A DNA stretch of 64,000 bases from JANSWY01 sp965243755 (GTDB lineage: Bacteria > Bacteroidota > Bacteroidia > Cytophagales > Cyclobacteriaceae): assembly GCA_965243755.1 (NCBI GenBank), contig CBDEVW010000002.1, positions 806,001 through 870,000 on the forward strand, in the 5' to 3' direction. The notes beneath the pieces were generated by a model. It searched no databases, had not been told where the DNA came from, and saw nothing but the letters and a program-made list of their open reading frames with translations. This document shows positions 9,246 to 17,068 of this stretch, piece by piece (the stretch's first letter is position 1; each line of letters starts with the position of its first letter). The translations under genes were made by a program, and so were the position numbers.

Positions 9246-9263
9246 GAGTAAGGTGGTTTTAAA

Positions 9264-10739
9264 TCAGGCATGGTCTTTCATTACTTCCTGAGCAACTACC
9301 TGCCCGGAAATAATTGAAGGAGGTACTCCTGGTCCAGGAACAGTTAATTGTCCTGTAAAATATAAATTTTTTAATTTTTTATTTTTCAATGATGGCTTCA
9401 AAATCGCTGTTTGTTTGAGCGTATTTGCCAGACCGTATGCATTTCCTTTGAATGCATGGTAATCCGAAATGAAATCTGATGCGGCATATGATCGATGATA
9501 AATGACATGATCTAAAATAGATTGACCGGTCAGGGATTCTAACCGCTTCATGACTAAATCATAATACTTTTTCCTTACCTCTTCTGAGTCTTCTAAACCT
9601 GTGGCAACTGGAATTAATACAAACAGATTCTCCATCCCTTCAGGTGCTGAAGTGGCATCAGTTTTTGAAGTGGCAGAAACATAAAATAATGGATTTTCAG
9701 GCCACTTTTTGGTAGTGTAAATTTCAGCAGCATGCTTACCAAAATCTGTATCAAAAAATAAATTATGATGCTCCAGGTTCTGAAGCTTCTTGTTAATACC
9801 CAGGTAGTAAATCAGGCAACTGGGGGCCATGACTCTCTGATCCCAATAAGCCTCGCTGTAATTGCTGAACTTTTTATCCAACACATAACGATCTATATAC
9901 TGATAGTCTGCACTGGCAACTACTACATCGGCATTAATTACTCCGTTGTTGGTTTCTACCCCTGCAATTGTATTTCCTTTGTATTGAAAAGATTTTACTT
10001 CCTGATTCAGAAGAATCTTAACACCTTTTTCTTCTGCCAATTGAGTCATCCCTTCCACAATCTTATGCATACCACCTTTTGGATACCAAGTACCCAGACT
10101 CATGTCGGCATAGTTCATCAGGCTGTAGAGGGCGGGTGTATTTTCTGGCAGTGCGCCTAAGAATAACACTGGAAACTCCATTAATTGGATGAGTTTTGGG
10201 TGGTTGAAGAACTTACGAACATGTTTACTCATGGATTGAAATACGTCCATCTTCATGATGCCATAAAGGAGACGTGGATCCAAAAATTCAGATAGGGACC
10301 GTCCTGGTTTATACACCAGATCATTAATCCCTACTTTATATTTATAGGAAGCTTGTGCCAGAAATGATCGTAATTTTTTGCCACTTCCGGATTCGTATTG
10401 CTCAAATAAATCTTCAATTGCGTTCATTTCGGCTGGCACATCCATGATTTCTTCTGTCGAAAAGAACACACGATAGGATGGATCGAGCCTGTCCAAAGCA
10501 TAAAAATCAGAAACCTTTTTACCAAAACTTTCAAAGTACTGTTCGAAAACATCAGGCATCCAATACCAGGAAGGCCCCATATCGAAGGTAAATCCTTCCG
10601 CGGAGAACCTTCTGGCCCTACCGCCGGTCTGCTCATTTTTTTCCACGAGCACTACTTCATGACCCTCATGAGCAAGTCTGGTGGCAATTGATAGCCCGGC
10701 AAAACCTGCTCCAATTACACATGCTTTAAGTTTTGGCAT
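9264..10739 (-). CDS. crtI: Phytoene desaturase (CrtI type)
   Basis: 491 residues, the usual CrtI length. An N-terminal FAD-binding Rossmann motif (VIGAGFAGLSIATRLAHEG followed by TGGRAR) and the C-terminal carotenoid-desaturase signature around LYFTGQLTVPGPGVPPSI are present. It converts phytoene to lycopene with FAD. It is the second gene of the operon, 12 bases after the ECF sigma gene. Confidence 0.95.
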   Translation of the reverse strand: MPKLKACVIGAGFAGLSIATRLAHEGHEVVLVEKNEQTGGRARRFSAEGFTFDMGPSWYWMPDVFEQYFESFGKKVSDFYALDRLDPSYRVFFSTEEIMDVPAEMNAIEDLFEQYESGSGKKLRSFLAQASYKYKVGINDLVYKPGRSLSEFLDPRLLYGIMKMDVFQSMSKHVRKFFNHPKLIQLMEFPVLFLGALPENTPALYSLMNYADMSLGTWYPKGGMHKIVEGMTQLAEEKGVKILLNQEVKSFQYKGNTIAGVETNNGVINADVVVASADYQYIDRYVLDKKFSNYSEAYWDQRVMAPSCLIYYLGINKKLQNLEHHNLFFDTDFGKHAAEIYTTKKWPENPLFYVSATSKTDATSAPEGMENLFVLIPVATGLEDSEEVRKKYYDLVMKRLESLTGQSILDHVIYHRSYAASDFISDYHAFKGNAYGLANTLKQTAILKPSLKNKKLKNLYFTGQLTVPGPGVPPSIISGQVVAQEVMKDHA

Positions 10740-10751
10740 ATATTAAACTAC

Positions 10752-11261
10752 TTATTTAAATCGATAAGATTTCAAATTTCCCTTCAATTCTTTTCTTGCG
10801 ATATGAATTCGGTTTTTCACAGTACCTATTGGAATGGAGAGTTTTTCCGCTATCTCATGGTATTTGAAGCCTGTGAAATGCATCATAAAAGGTTCTTTGT
10901 AGGTGTCAGCCAGTTTGGTGAGTGCTTTTTCAATGTCCTCCATTGTGAAGTTGCCGTAAGCATGGTTGTTAATTGTGCTACCACTGGAATTGATGTAATG
11001 AAGGTTTTCTGTAGTGTCAATGAAAGTACCCCTTCTCACCATTTTCTGATAATTGGTGATAAAGGTATTTTTCATGATGGTGTAAAGCCAGGCTTTCAGA
11101 TTAGTGCCGTCGGTGTACTTTTCCCTGTTGGTGTAAGCCTTCAGCATTGTTTCCTGCAATAAATCGTTGGCATCTTCTCTATCTCTGGTAAGTTTCAATG
11201 CGAAGGGCTTCAGAGCAGAAGACATCATGTCTAGATTGTAATTGAATTCTAAGGTTGTCAT
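10752..11261 (-). CDS. ECF-type RNA polymerase sigma factor heading the carotenoid operon
   Basis: 169 residues. Sigma region 2 is around residues 15-75 (DREDANDLLQETMLKAY, LKAWLYTIMKNTFI) and region 4 around 110-165 (YHEIAEKLSIPIGTVKNRIHIARKEL). No anti-sigma gene is adjacent, which is unusual for ECF factors. The gene is the first of the crt operon, so it is made together with the enzymes and may reinforce its own promoter. Upstream DNA carries the inverted-repeat array at 11269-11433. The pairing of an ECF factor with a MerR/B12 regulator resembles light-response circuits known in other bacteria, but here it is inference. Confidence 0.9.
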   Translation of the reverse strand: MTTLEFNYNLDMMSSALKPFALKLTRDREDANDLLQETMLKAYTNREKYTDGTNLKAWLYTIMKNTFITNYQKMVRRGTFIDTTENLHYINSSGSTINNHAYGNFTMEDIEKALTKLADTYKEPFMMHFTGFKYHEIAEKLSIPIGTVKNRIHIARKELKGNLKSYRFK

Positions 11262-11268
11262 TCTACTA

Positions 11269-11433
11269 TTTTGTTTAATTAATATAATGTAATGTTAAAC
11301 AAAATAATTAAGAATTGTTTAATGTATATAGAAAAAAGTTAAACAAAAAGTCGAAATATATGATGTGTATGCATAAAATGTCTCTGGAATGACCTTATTG
11401 GTCTGCATTTTGTTTAATGTTAATTAAACAAAA
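11269..11433. promoter_or_regulatory. Array of six TTGTTTAA/TTAAACAA half-sites in three inverted pairs (candidate operator of the crt operon)
   Basis: Pair 1 is TTTTGTTTAA at 11269-11278 and TTAAACAAAA at 11295-11304. Pair 2 is TTGTTTAA at 11315-11322 and TTAAACAA at 11339-11346. Pair 3 is TTTTGTTTAA at 11408-11417 and TTAAACAAAA at 11424-11433. Pairs 1 and 2 both have exactly 16 bases between their arms and are offset by 44 bases. Pair 3 has only 6 bases between its arms. The array fills the 208-base gap upstream of the ECF sigma gene and next to the end of the CarH-like gene, so it is the natural binding region for that regulator. No full TAnnTTTG box was recognised inside it. Confidence 0.75.
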
Positions 11434-11469
11434 AATAAATGTAATGATGTTTGTGAAGTGGCCTAGATA

Positions 11470-12381
11470 CTATCTGTACGGTAGACCAGGTTCGGAAACG
11501 GCCATTTGATCAATGAAATCAACCAGTCCTTGCAGATGATTAATAATGACTACATTTTCTTTTGCCCTGATTCCCTGGCCAACTATTTGATATCCGCTTA
11601 CCAGGATGGTGCTTTCAGGGAATTTGTCGGCCAAAGTATCTACATATTGTTGGATTTTTGAGGGACCCGGGTGACTGGTCGCAATGGTAATTAAATACTC
11701 AGGCTTGTGTAAATGATAAACTTCCTCCAGGTCTCGCAGCGGAAGGGTTTGACCAAGGTAAATTGGCTTATGCTTGCGGGCTTTTATAATGAATGATGCG
11801 AACAGGAGGCTCAATTCATGTAGTTCCTCTTCTGGCAGGAATAAGATAAACTTCTTTGAATGTTCGTCTAATGCATTATACTGATTGTCAATCGCCACAA
11901 TGAGCTTTTGCCTGATCAGATTAGAAATGAAGTGTTCCTGAGCAGGATTAATTGCCCCGGTTTGCCACAATACGCCAATTTTGGATAGAAAAGGATAAAT
12001 GATGTTCAACATGGTCTTTTCAAATCCAATTTTGAGAATGCTGCTGCTTACAATTTTCTCAAATCGATCCTCGTCCAGATCAACCATCGCAATAGTAAGG
12101 GAGTGCACCTGATCGGGAAACTTCAGGTTCTTTTCAGACAATTTCAGTACCTCACGCTGCATGTCCCCTTCAGACATTTGAGCGATTTTGGATATTTTAA
12201 AACCATTCTCCTTCAGCAGGGATACATTAAGAATTAGCTTCAAATCCTTATCATTATAATACCTGATGTTGGTTTCAGTTCTTTTCGGTGAAATCAATTC
12301 ATATCGCTGTTCCCATATTCTGATGGTATGTGCTTTGATTCCCGATAAATGCTCTAAGTCCTTGATGGAGAATGTAGTCAT
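11470..12381 (-). CDS. MerR-family regulator with cobalamin-binding domain (CarH/LitR-like)
   Basis: 303 residues. A MerR helix-turn-helix occupies residues 1-70 (TIRIWEQRYELISPKRT), followed by a helical cap (80-170) and a B12-binding-like Rossmann domain (175-295). The W-x9-EH signature of CarH-type photoreceptors is intact (Trp139, Glu149, His150). His188 in ELHELS sits where the lower-axial ligand is expected, but the usual final Gly of the D/E-x-H-x-x-G motif is Ser191. Residue 140, next to the Trp, is Gln; in Thermus CarH this position is the His that caps cobalt after light. CarH proteins bind adenosylcobalamin, repress crt promoters in the dark and release on illumination. It is transcribed with cruF and lies upstream of the crt operon it probably controls. 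Confidence 0.88.
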   Translation of the reverse strand: MTTFSIKDLEHLSGIKAHTIRIWEQRYELISPKRTETNIRYYNDKDLKLILNVSLLKENGFKISKIAQMSEGDMQREVLKLSEKNLKFPDQVHSLTIAMVDLDEDRFEKIVSSSILKIGFEKTMLNIIYPFLSKIGVLWQTGAINPAQEHFISNLIRQKLIVAIDNQYNALDEHSKKFILFLPEEELHELSLLFASFIIKARKHKPIYLGQTLPLRDLEEVYHLHKPEYLITIATSHPGPSKIQQYVDTLADKFPESTILVSGYQIVGQGIRAKENVVIINHLQGLVDFIDQMAVSEPGLPYR

Positions 12382-12436
12382 CTTAAATCTCTTCTAAAAT
12401 CCTTTTCGTTTTAACTCCATTTGGGTAAGTAACTAA

Positions 12437-13099
12437 TCATAATTCGGAATTGTTTTCCGTAAGCAGAAGGTACCCGTTTAGTGAGGCAAAAAATATCACC
12501 TGAGCAACCACAATATACTTAGAAATTCCATGAACTGCAGAAAGATCCCTGAACGATAATATGATCTGGATCATTAACCCTACCATAAACCAGCCGATAT
12601 AATTGCTTAAAGGGATTGTCTGGTTTGTCCAGGTCCAATAATCAAATGCAATAGCGACTGGTTCTATGAGAAAATCAAGGCCTACCATCAAAAGAGCAGC
12701 AAGCGGGATTGCGAACCACCTGGTACTTATATATCGACTAACAACTGCACTACAGACGATAGCTAATAAGATCCAGTTAAAGCCAATCATTAAGGGAACT
12801 CCGGCCAGTTGTATGCCCAGGGTGCTTCCATAAGTGTAGCTCCCAAACAACAACTGATGATTCACTCCCAGGTATTCACTAAAAAAACCAATCAGATAAA
12901 TAGTGATAAGCAACAGTATGCTGCTTATTGAAAAGTCTTTAAATGAATTGAATAAAAGCAGAAGCGTAATCGTCAGGTTAAATGGCGTCAGGAATAAAAA
13001 GTATTCTCGTAAATCGTCAACGACATAGCCAGCAACTCCCACTATATGCAGCACAAGGATGATAATGCCAGACTGCTTTTCATTTAAGCTTAAATTCAT
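12437..13099 (-). CDS. cruF: Carotenoid 1'-hydratase-type membrane protein (CruF family, DUF422)
   Basis: 220 residues with about seven transmembrane helices. Family features include FSEYLGVN, LFGSYTYGSTLG, GVPLMIGFNW and, near residue 150, GLDFLIEPVA followed by YWTW. CruF hydrates the 1,2 double bond of the acyclic end of gamma-carotene. Together with CrtZ and the cyclase this predicts a monocyclic 1'-hydroxy carotenoid of the saproxanthin/myxol kind. It is 55 bases upstream of the CarH-like gene on the same strand, so the two are likely cotranscribed. Confidence 0.88.
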   Translation of the reverse strand: MNLSLNEKQSGIIILVLHIVGVAGYVVDDLREYFLFLTPFNLTITLLLLFNSFKDFSISSILLLITIYLIGFFSEYLGVNHQLLFGSYTYGSTLGIQLAGVPLMIGFNWILLAIVCSAVVSRYISTRWFAIPLAALLMVGLDFLIEPVAIAFDYWTWTNQTIPLSNYIGWFMVGLMIQIILSFRDLSAVHGISKYIVVAQVIFFASLNGYLLLTENNSEL

Positions 13100-13135
13100 C
13101 TTACTTTGCCTTTCTGATTAAGACTTAGATAACTT

Positions 13136-13441
13136 ATGATACTGTATAATGTTACCGTAAATATAGACTTTGATGTGGAAGAAGAATGGAAAGCCTGGAT
13201 GAAGGATATCCATATCCCAGAAGTAATGGAAACTGGTTTTTTCACTGCAAATAAATTTTACAAACTGCTTGGAGAGGTTCCTGATGCCAACGGATCGACT
13301 TATTCTATTCAGTATTTTGCTAAAGACATCTCCAGCATCAACACCTACCTGGAAAACCATGCACCGGCTTTAATGCAAAAACATCTTGAAAAGTACAGAG
13401 ACAAGCATGTTTCTTTCCGGACTATCCTGCAGGAAGTTTAG
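13136..13441 (+). CDS. DUF4286 family protein
   Basis: 101 residues with ferredoxin-like beta-alpha-beta pattern. It begins ILYNVTVNIDFDVEEEWKAWM and has the family's HIPEVMETGFF and YSIQYFAKD segments. Function is unknown; the size and fold suggest a dimeric small-ligand or stress protein. It is divergent from cruF with 36 bases between starts, and its stop overlaps the stop of the acetyltransferase gene on the opposite strand by four bases. Confidence 0.8.
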   Translation: MILYNVTVNIDFDVEEEWKAWMKDIHIPEVMETGFFTANKFYKLLGEVPDANGSTYSIQYFAKDISSINTYLENHAPALMQKHLEKYRDKHVSFRTILQEV

Positions 13442-13878
13442 AAATCCAGGTGGCAATTGACCCATTCTTCATCAAAATGGGTCCCATATTTTTTGTAAAA
13501 ATCAATCGCAGACTTATTCCAATCGAGGACCTGCCACATCATTCCTGTACAGTTATTGGCCTTACCTTCCTCGATTGTTCTGTCAAATAGTTGTTTTCCT
13601 AAACCCGTTCCCCGTCGGGATTCAGTAACAACAATGTCCTCCAGGTACAACCTTTTGCCTTTCCACGTACTGTATCGATAATAATAAATTGAAATTCCTA
13701 CAATAGATCCCTCTTCCTCTGCGACAAACAATCCATAAATTGGGTTTGGTCCAAACCCATCTCTTTCCATTGCGGCGACTGTATTTGTTACCTGCTCTGG
13801 CGCTTTCTCATAGATGGCGAGTTCTTTGATCAATTCAAACACCTGAGGAAGGTCCTCCTTAGTTCCTGGTCTGATCAT
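13438..13878 (-). CDS. GNAT family N-acetyltransferase
   Basis: 146 residues. The acetyl-CoA binding motif A is seen as VTESRRGTGLGKQLF (residues ~88-102), preceded by LYLEDIVV. The N-terminus IRPGTKEDLPQVFELIKELA and the FYKKYG near the C-terminus match the spermidine/diamine acetyltransferase-like branch. Substrate is unknown. The start overlaps the serS stop by four bases, so it is downstream in the serS transcript. Confidence 0.88.
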   Translation of the reverse strand: MIRPGTKEDLPQVFELIKELAIYEKAPEQVTNTVAAMERDGFGPNPIYGLFVAEEEGSIVGISIYYYRYSTWKGKRLYLEDIVVTESRRGTGLGKQLFDRTIEEGKANNCTGMMWQVLDWNKSAIDFYKKYGTHFDEEWVNCHLDF

Positions 13879-15155
13879 ACTTTGGAAATTTTATCAAACC
13901 CGGTATAAGGTCTCAATACTTCCGGTATGATTATTCCGTCATCAGTCTGGTTATTTTCCAGCAATGCAGCTAAGATTCTAGGCAATGCAAGCGCACTTCC
14001 GTTCAGCGTATGAAGCAGGTGTTTCTTTTTATCATCCCCTTTAAACCGAAGCTTCAGCCTGTTTGCCTGAAATGTTTCAAAGTTACTTACTGAACTTACT
14101 TCCAGCCATCTCTTTTGGGCAGCTGAGTAAACCTCAAAGTCAAAAGTAAGCGCAGAAGTAAAACCCAGATCCCCACCACATAACCTTAATATTCGATAAG
14201 GTAACTCCAGCTTATTTATCAGGGATTCAACATGCTTTACCATTTCATCTAATGCCTCATAGCTTTTTGACGGATGCTGAATTTGAACGATTTCAACTTT
14301 GTCAAACTGATGCAGCCTGTTTAATCCCCGGACATGAGCACCCCAGGACCCAGCTTCTCTCCTGAAGCAAGGTGTGTGACCAACGTTTTTGAGAGGGAGA
14401 TCCTGCTCATCAATGATCACATCTCTATACATGTTGGTGATAGGAACTTCTGCTGTTGGGATCAGATAAAGGTTATCTTCGCCCACATGATACATCTGAC
14501 CCTCCTTATCCGGCAACTGCCCTGTACCGTACCCTGAATCTTCATTGACAAGTAAAGGGGCCTGAACTTCAGTATACCCAGCTTTTGATGCCTCATCCAG
14601 GAAGAAATTGATCATTGATCGGATCAGCCTGGCACCCTCTTTTTTATAGAATGGAAATCCAGCACCTGTGACCTTACTGCCCAATTCGAAATCTATGATG
14701 TCATATTCTTTAATCAGTTCCCAATGTGGTTTTGACCCTTCTTTCAATTCAGGTAGGTTCTCCATTTGAAAAACTACCTCATTATCCTCTTCGCTTTTTC
14801 CAGCGGGTACTGATGGATGAGGTATATTGGGAACGTTGTAAAGCAACGTTTTTAACTCTTCTTCGATTTTCGCAAGCTGGTTGGAGAATTCTTTAGCGTC
14901 CTCCCGTAATTTCCCAGCTTCAGCTTTGGCATTTTCAGCCTCATCTTTCTTGCCCTGCTTCATAAGCATTCCGATTTGCTTAGCAGCATTATTGGAAGCT
15001 GCCTGGGTGGCATCAAGCGATTGTTGCGTTGATTTTCTTTGATCGTCCAAGATCAAAATCTGATCAAGCGTCTTCTCAATATCTACCAGGCCTCTTTTTT
15101 GCAATCTCTCGACAAAAAGGTCTTTATTTGCTCTTATTTCTGCAGGTTGTAACAT
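13875..15155 (-). CDS. serS: Seryl-tRNA synthetase
   Basis: The ATG at 15155 gives 426 residues starting MLQPAEIRANKDLF, the usual SerS N-terminus. A longer reading from 15182 would begin inside the TACTTTTG promoter box and is rejected. An N-terminal coiled-coil arm (residues ~25-100) is followed by the class II catalytic core with motif 2 (CFRREAGSWG) and motif 3 (NGSALALPRILAALLENNQ). It charges tRNA-Ser. It heads a two-gene unit with the GNAT gene. Confidence 0.97.
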   Translation of the reverse strand: MLQPAEIRANKDLFVERLQKRGLVDIEKTLDQILILDDQRKSTQQSLDATQAASNNAAKQIGMLMKQGKKDEAENAKAEAGKLREDAKEFSNQLAKIEEELKTLLYNVPNIPHPSVPAGKSEEDNEVVFQMENLPELKEGSKPHWELIKEYDIIDFELGSKVTGAGFPFYKKEGARLIRSMINFFLDEASKAGYTEVQAPLLVNEDSGYGTGQLPDKEGQMYHVGEDNLYLIPTAEVPITNMYRDVIIDEQDLPLKNVGHTPCFRREAGSWGAHVRGLNRLHQFDKVEIVQIQHPSKSYEALDEMVKHVESLINKLELPYRILRLCGGDLGFTSALTFDFEVYSAAQKRWLEVSSVSNFETFQANRLKLRFKGDDKKKHLLHTLNGSALALPRILAALLENNQTDDGIIIPEVLRPYTGFDKISKV

Positions 15156-15179
15156 CGTTTGTAATCTTAAAAAACAGGG

Positions 15180-15187
15180 CAAAAGTA
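15180..15187 (-). promoter_or_regulatory. -7 promoter box of serS
   Basis: On the minus strand this reads TACTTTTG followed by CCC, a full match to the Bacteroidota TAnnTTTG box. It lies 25 bases upstream of the chosen serS ATG. Confidence 0.65.
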
Positions 15188-15305
15188 AGATTTATGAACG
15201 TTAGGAGAAGGGAATAACAGGATAAATAATAGGTACTGGAATAATTTTTGTAAATTATTTGTGAATTAATAGGTATTACTGTTAATATTGTGAAGTCATT
15301 TCAAC

Positions 15306-15331
15306 AAAGAATCCTCTCCAAGAGATTCTTT
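15306..15331 (+). promoter_or_regulatory. Stem-loop in the rho leader
   Basis: AAAGAATC (15306-15313) pairs with GATTCTTT (15324-15331). An inner TCT/AGA extends the stem past a single bulged C. No T-run follows, so it is not a plain terminator. It lies 94 bases before the rho start, inside the ~270-base serS-rho divergent gap. A TAATTTTTG at 15242 could be the rho promoter, which would make this an RNA leader structure. rho is commonly autoregulated, but that role here is inference. Confidence 0.45.
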
Positions 15332-15424
15332 CAAGCAAGATCATTTTTCGAGAAATAACAATTAACATACTTTAATTCTATAAAATCTCATATATAGAGT
15401 TCTTGATATCACACTAAAATTTTT

Positions 15425-16993
15425 ATGTACAATATTGATGATTTGAATATTAAACTTCTGTCAGAGCTGAGGGATATTGCAGAAGGGATGGGCATGAAGA
15501 ATTTCAAAAAATTGCCTAAGAAAGATTTGGTTTATGAAATACTAGACCACCAGGCGACATTGCCAGATAGTGAAATAAACAAAGTGAAGTCTGCTTTGAA
15601 AGGTGATGCCGAAGAAGTAGCTGCTGCGCCCGCAGTAGAAGAGAAGAAAGAAAAGCCCAAGAAAAGAAAAAGAGTAAATGTTGCTGACGAAAAAGCAACT
15701 AAATCCAGCGAACCGAAAGAGCAACCGAAGGCCGAACAAAATGGCGTGAAAGCTGAGAAGAAAGCCGAAGAAAAGGTTGAAGACAAAAAGGGCGGAGACA
15801 GCAAAGACAATCAGAGAGATCAGAAAAAGAGTGATCAGAAGTCGAAAAAAGCTGCTTACAACGCTAATGTTAAGGAATTTGATGGAGTAATCGAGAATGA
15901 GGGTGTTTTGGAGATCATGCAGGATGGGTATGGCTTCCTTAGATCCAGCGACTACAACTACCTGGCTAGCCCTGATGATATTTATGTGTCTCCTTCACAA
16001 ATCAAATTATTTGGATTAAAAACCGGAGATACCGTTAAGGGACAAATAAGACCTCCGAAGGATGGTGAAAAATACTTTGCACTGCTCAGAGTTGAATCTG
16101 TTAATGGAAAAACTACTGAAGAGATCAGAGACAGGGTTTCATTTGAATACCTGACACCTCTTTTCCCTGATACCAAGCTTAACCTGAGTACTGATGCATC
16201 AAATTACAGTACTAGAATTCTGGATCTTTTTGCACCAATTGGTAAGGGGCAAAGAGGTATGATCGTGGCGCAACCAAAAACTGGTAAAACAGTATTGTTG
16301 AAAAATGTTGCTAATGCGATAGCTAAAAATCACCCTGAGTGTTACCTGATGATCTTACTTATTGATGAAAGACCTGAAGAGGTAACAGATATGGCCAGAA
16401 GCGTAAAGGCAGAAGTAATTGCATCTACCTTTGATGAGCAGGCGGATCGTCATGTAAAAGTAGCTAATATGGTCCTTGAGAAAGCTAAAAGAATGGTAGA
16501 GTGTGGGCATGATGTTGTGATCCTGTTAGACTCTATCACCAGATTGGCGCGTGCTCATAACACAGTGGTTCCTTCTTCAGGAAAGATCCTTTCTGGTGGT
16601 GTTGACGCTAATGCACTTCATAAGCCTAAAAGATTCTTCGGAGCTGCAAGAAATGTGGAAAATGGCGGTTCGTTAACGATAATAGCCACCGCATTGATCG
16701 AAACAGGTTCTAAGATGGATGAGGTAATCTTTGAAGAATTCAAAGGAACCGGTAACATGGAGCTTCAACTCGATAGAAAACTTTCTAATAAGCGTGTATA
16801 TCCTGCTATTGATGTTCCTGCATCTGGTACAAGAAGAGAAGATCTGTTGATGGATAAGGATGAGCTTAGCAGAGTTTGGATCCTAAGGAAATTCATGGCA
16901 GATATGAATTCTACCGAAGCAATGGAGTTCTTACTAAGTAGAATGAAAGGAACAAGAAATAATGAGGAATTCCTGATTTCAATGAACGGGTAA
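15425..16993 (+). CDS. rho: Transcription termination factor Rho with long charged insert
   Basis: 522 residues versus ~420 in E. coli. Order: RhoN helical domain (1-45, NIKLLSELRDIAEGMGMKNF), a Lys/Glu/Ala-rich disordered insert (~65-150), the cold-shock-like RNA-binding domain (~155-225, with DGYGFLR) and the hexameric ATPase. Walker A is QPKTGKT, Walker B is VVILLDSITRLARAHNT, and the Q-loop/R-loop region around GGVDANALHKPKRFFGAARN is intact. The extra charged segment is a known trait of Bacteroidota Rho. A strong intrinsic hairpin follows the gene. Confidence 0.97.
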   Translation: MYNIDDLNIKLLSELRDIAEGMGMKNFKKLPKKDLVYEILDHQATLPDSEINKVKSALKGDAEEVAAAPAVEEKKEKPKKRKRVNVADEKATKSSEPKEQPKAEQNGVKAEKKAEEKVEDKKGGDSKDNQRDQKKSDQKSKKAAYNANVKEFDGVIENEGVLEIMQDGYGFLRSSDYNYLASPDDIYVSPSQIKLFGLKTGDTVKGQIRPPKDGEKYFALLRVESVNGKTTEEIRDRVSFEYLTPLFPDTKLNLSTDASNYSTRILDLFAPIGKGQRGMIVAQPKTGKTVLLKNVANAIAKNHPECYLMILLIDERPEEVTDMARSVKAEVIASTFDEQADRHVKVANMVLEKAKRMVECGHDVVILLDSITRLARAHNTVVPSSGKILSGGVDANALHKPKRFFGAARNVENGGSLTIIATALIETGSKMDEVIFEEFKGTGNMELQLDRKLSNKRVYPAIDVPASGTRREDLLMDKDELSRVWILRKFMADMNSTEAMEFLLSRMKGTRNNEEFLISMNG

Positions 16994-17012
16994 TCACTCA
17001 AGCAATCATAAT

Positions 17013-17045
17013 AAAAAAGGTGTCTGCAACAGACACCTTTTTTTT
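17013..17045. terminator. Strong bidirectional terminator after rho
   Basis: AAAAAAGGTGTCTG (17013-17026) and CAGACACCTTTTTT (17030-17043) form a perfect 14-base-pair stem with a three-base loop. The T-tract serves rho and the A-tract serves the convergent gene at 17069. It is the best intrinsic terminator in the window. Confidence 0.92.
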
Positions 17046-17068
17046 ATGTTCTAAATGATTCGTTTTGC

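Noticed and set aside
9765..10160. A 131-codon open frame opposite crtI.
   Set aside because: It lies inside a well-matched crtI and has no recognisable domain or promoter.
11269..11433. The TTGTTTAA repeats as a CRISPR array or MITE.
   Set aside because: Units are only 8-10 bases, alternate in orientation and have spacers of 6 or 16 bases. Operator half-sites fit better.
15532..15810. Long Ser/Phe-rich open frames opposite the rho insert.
   Set aside because: They mirror the Lys/Glu-rich codons of the Rho insert, have no start context and lie wholly inside rho.
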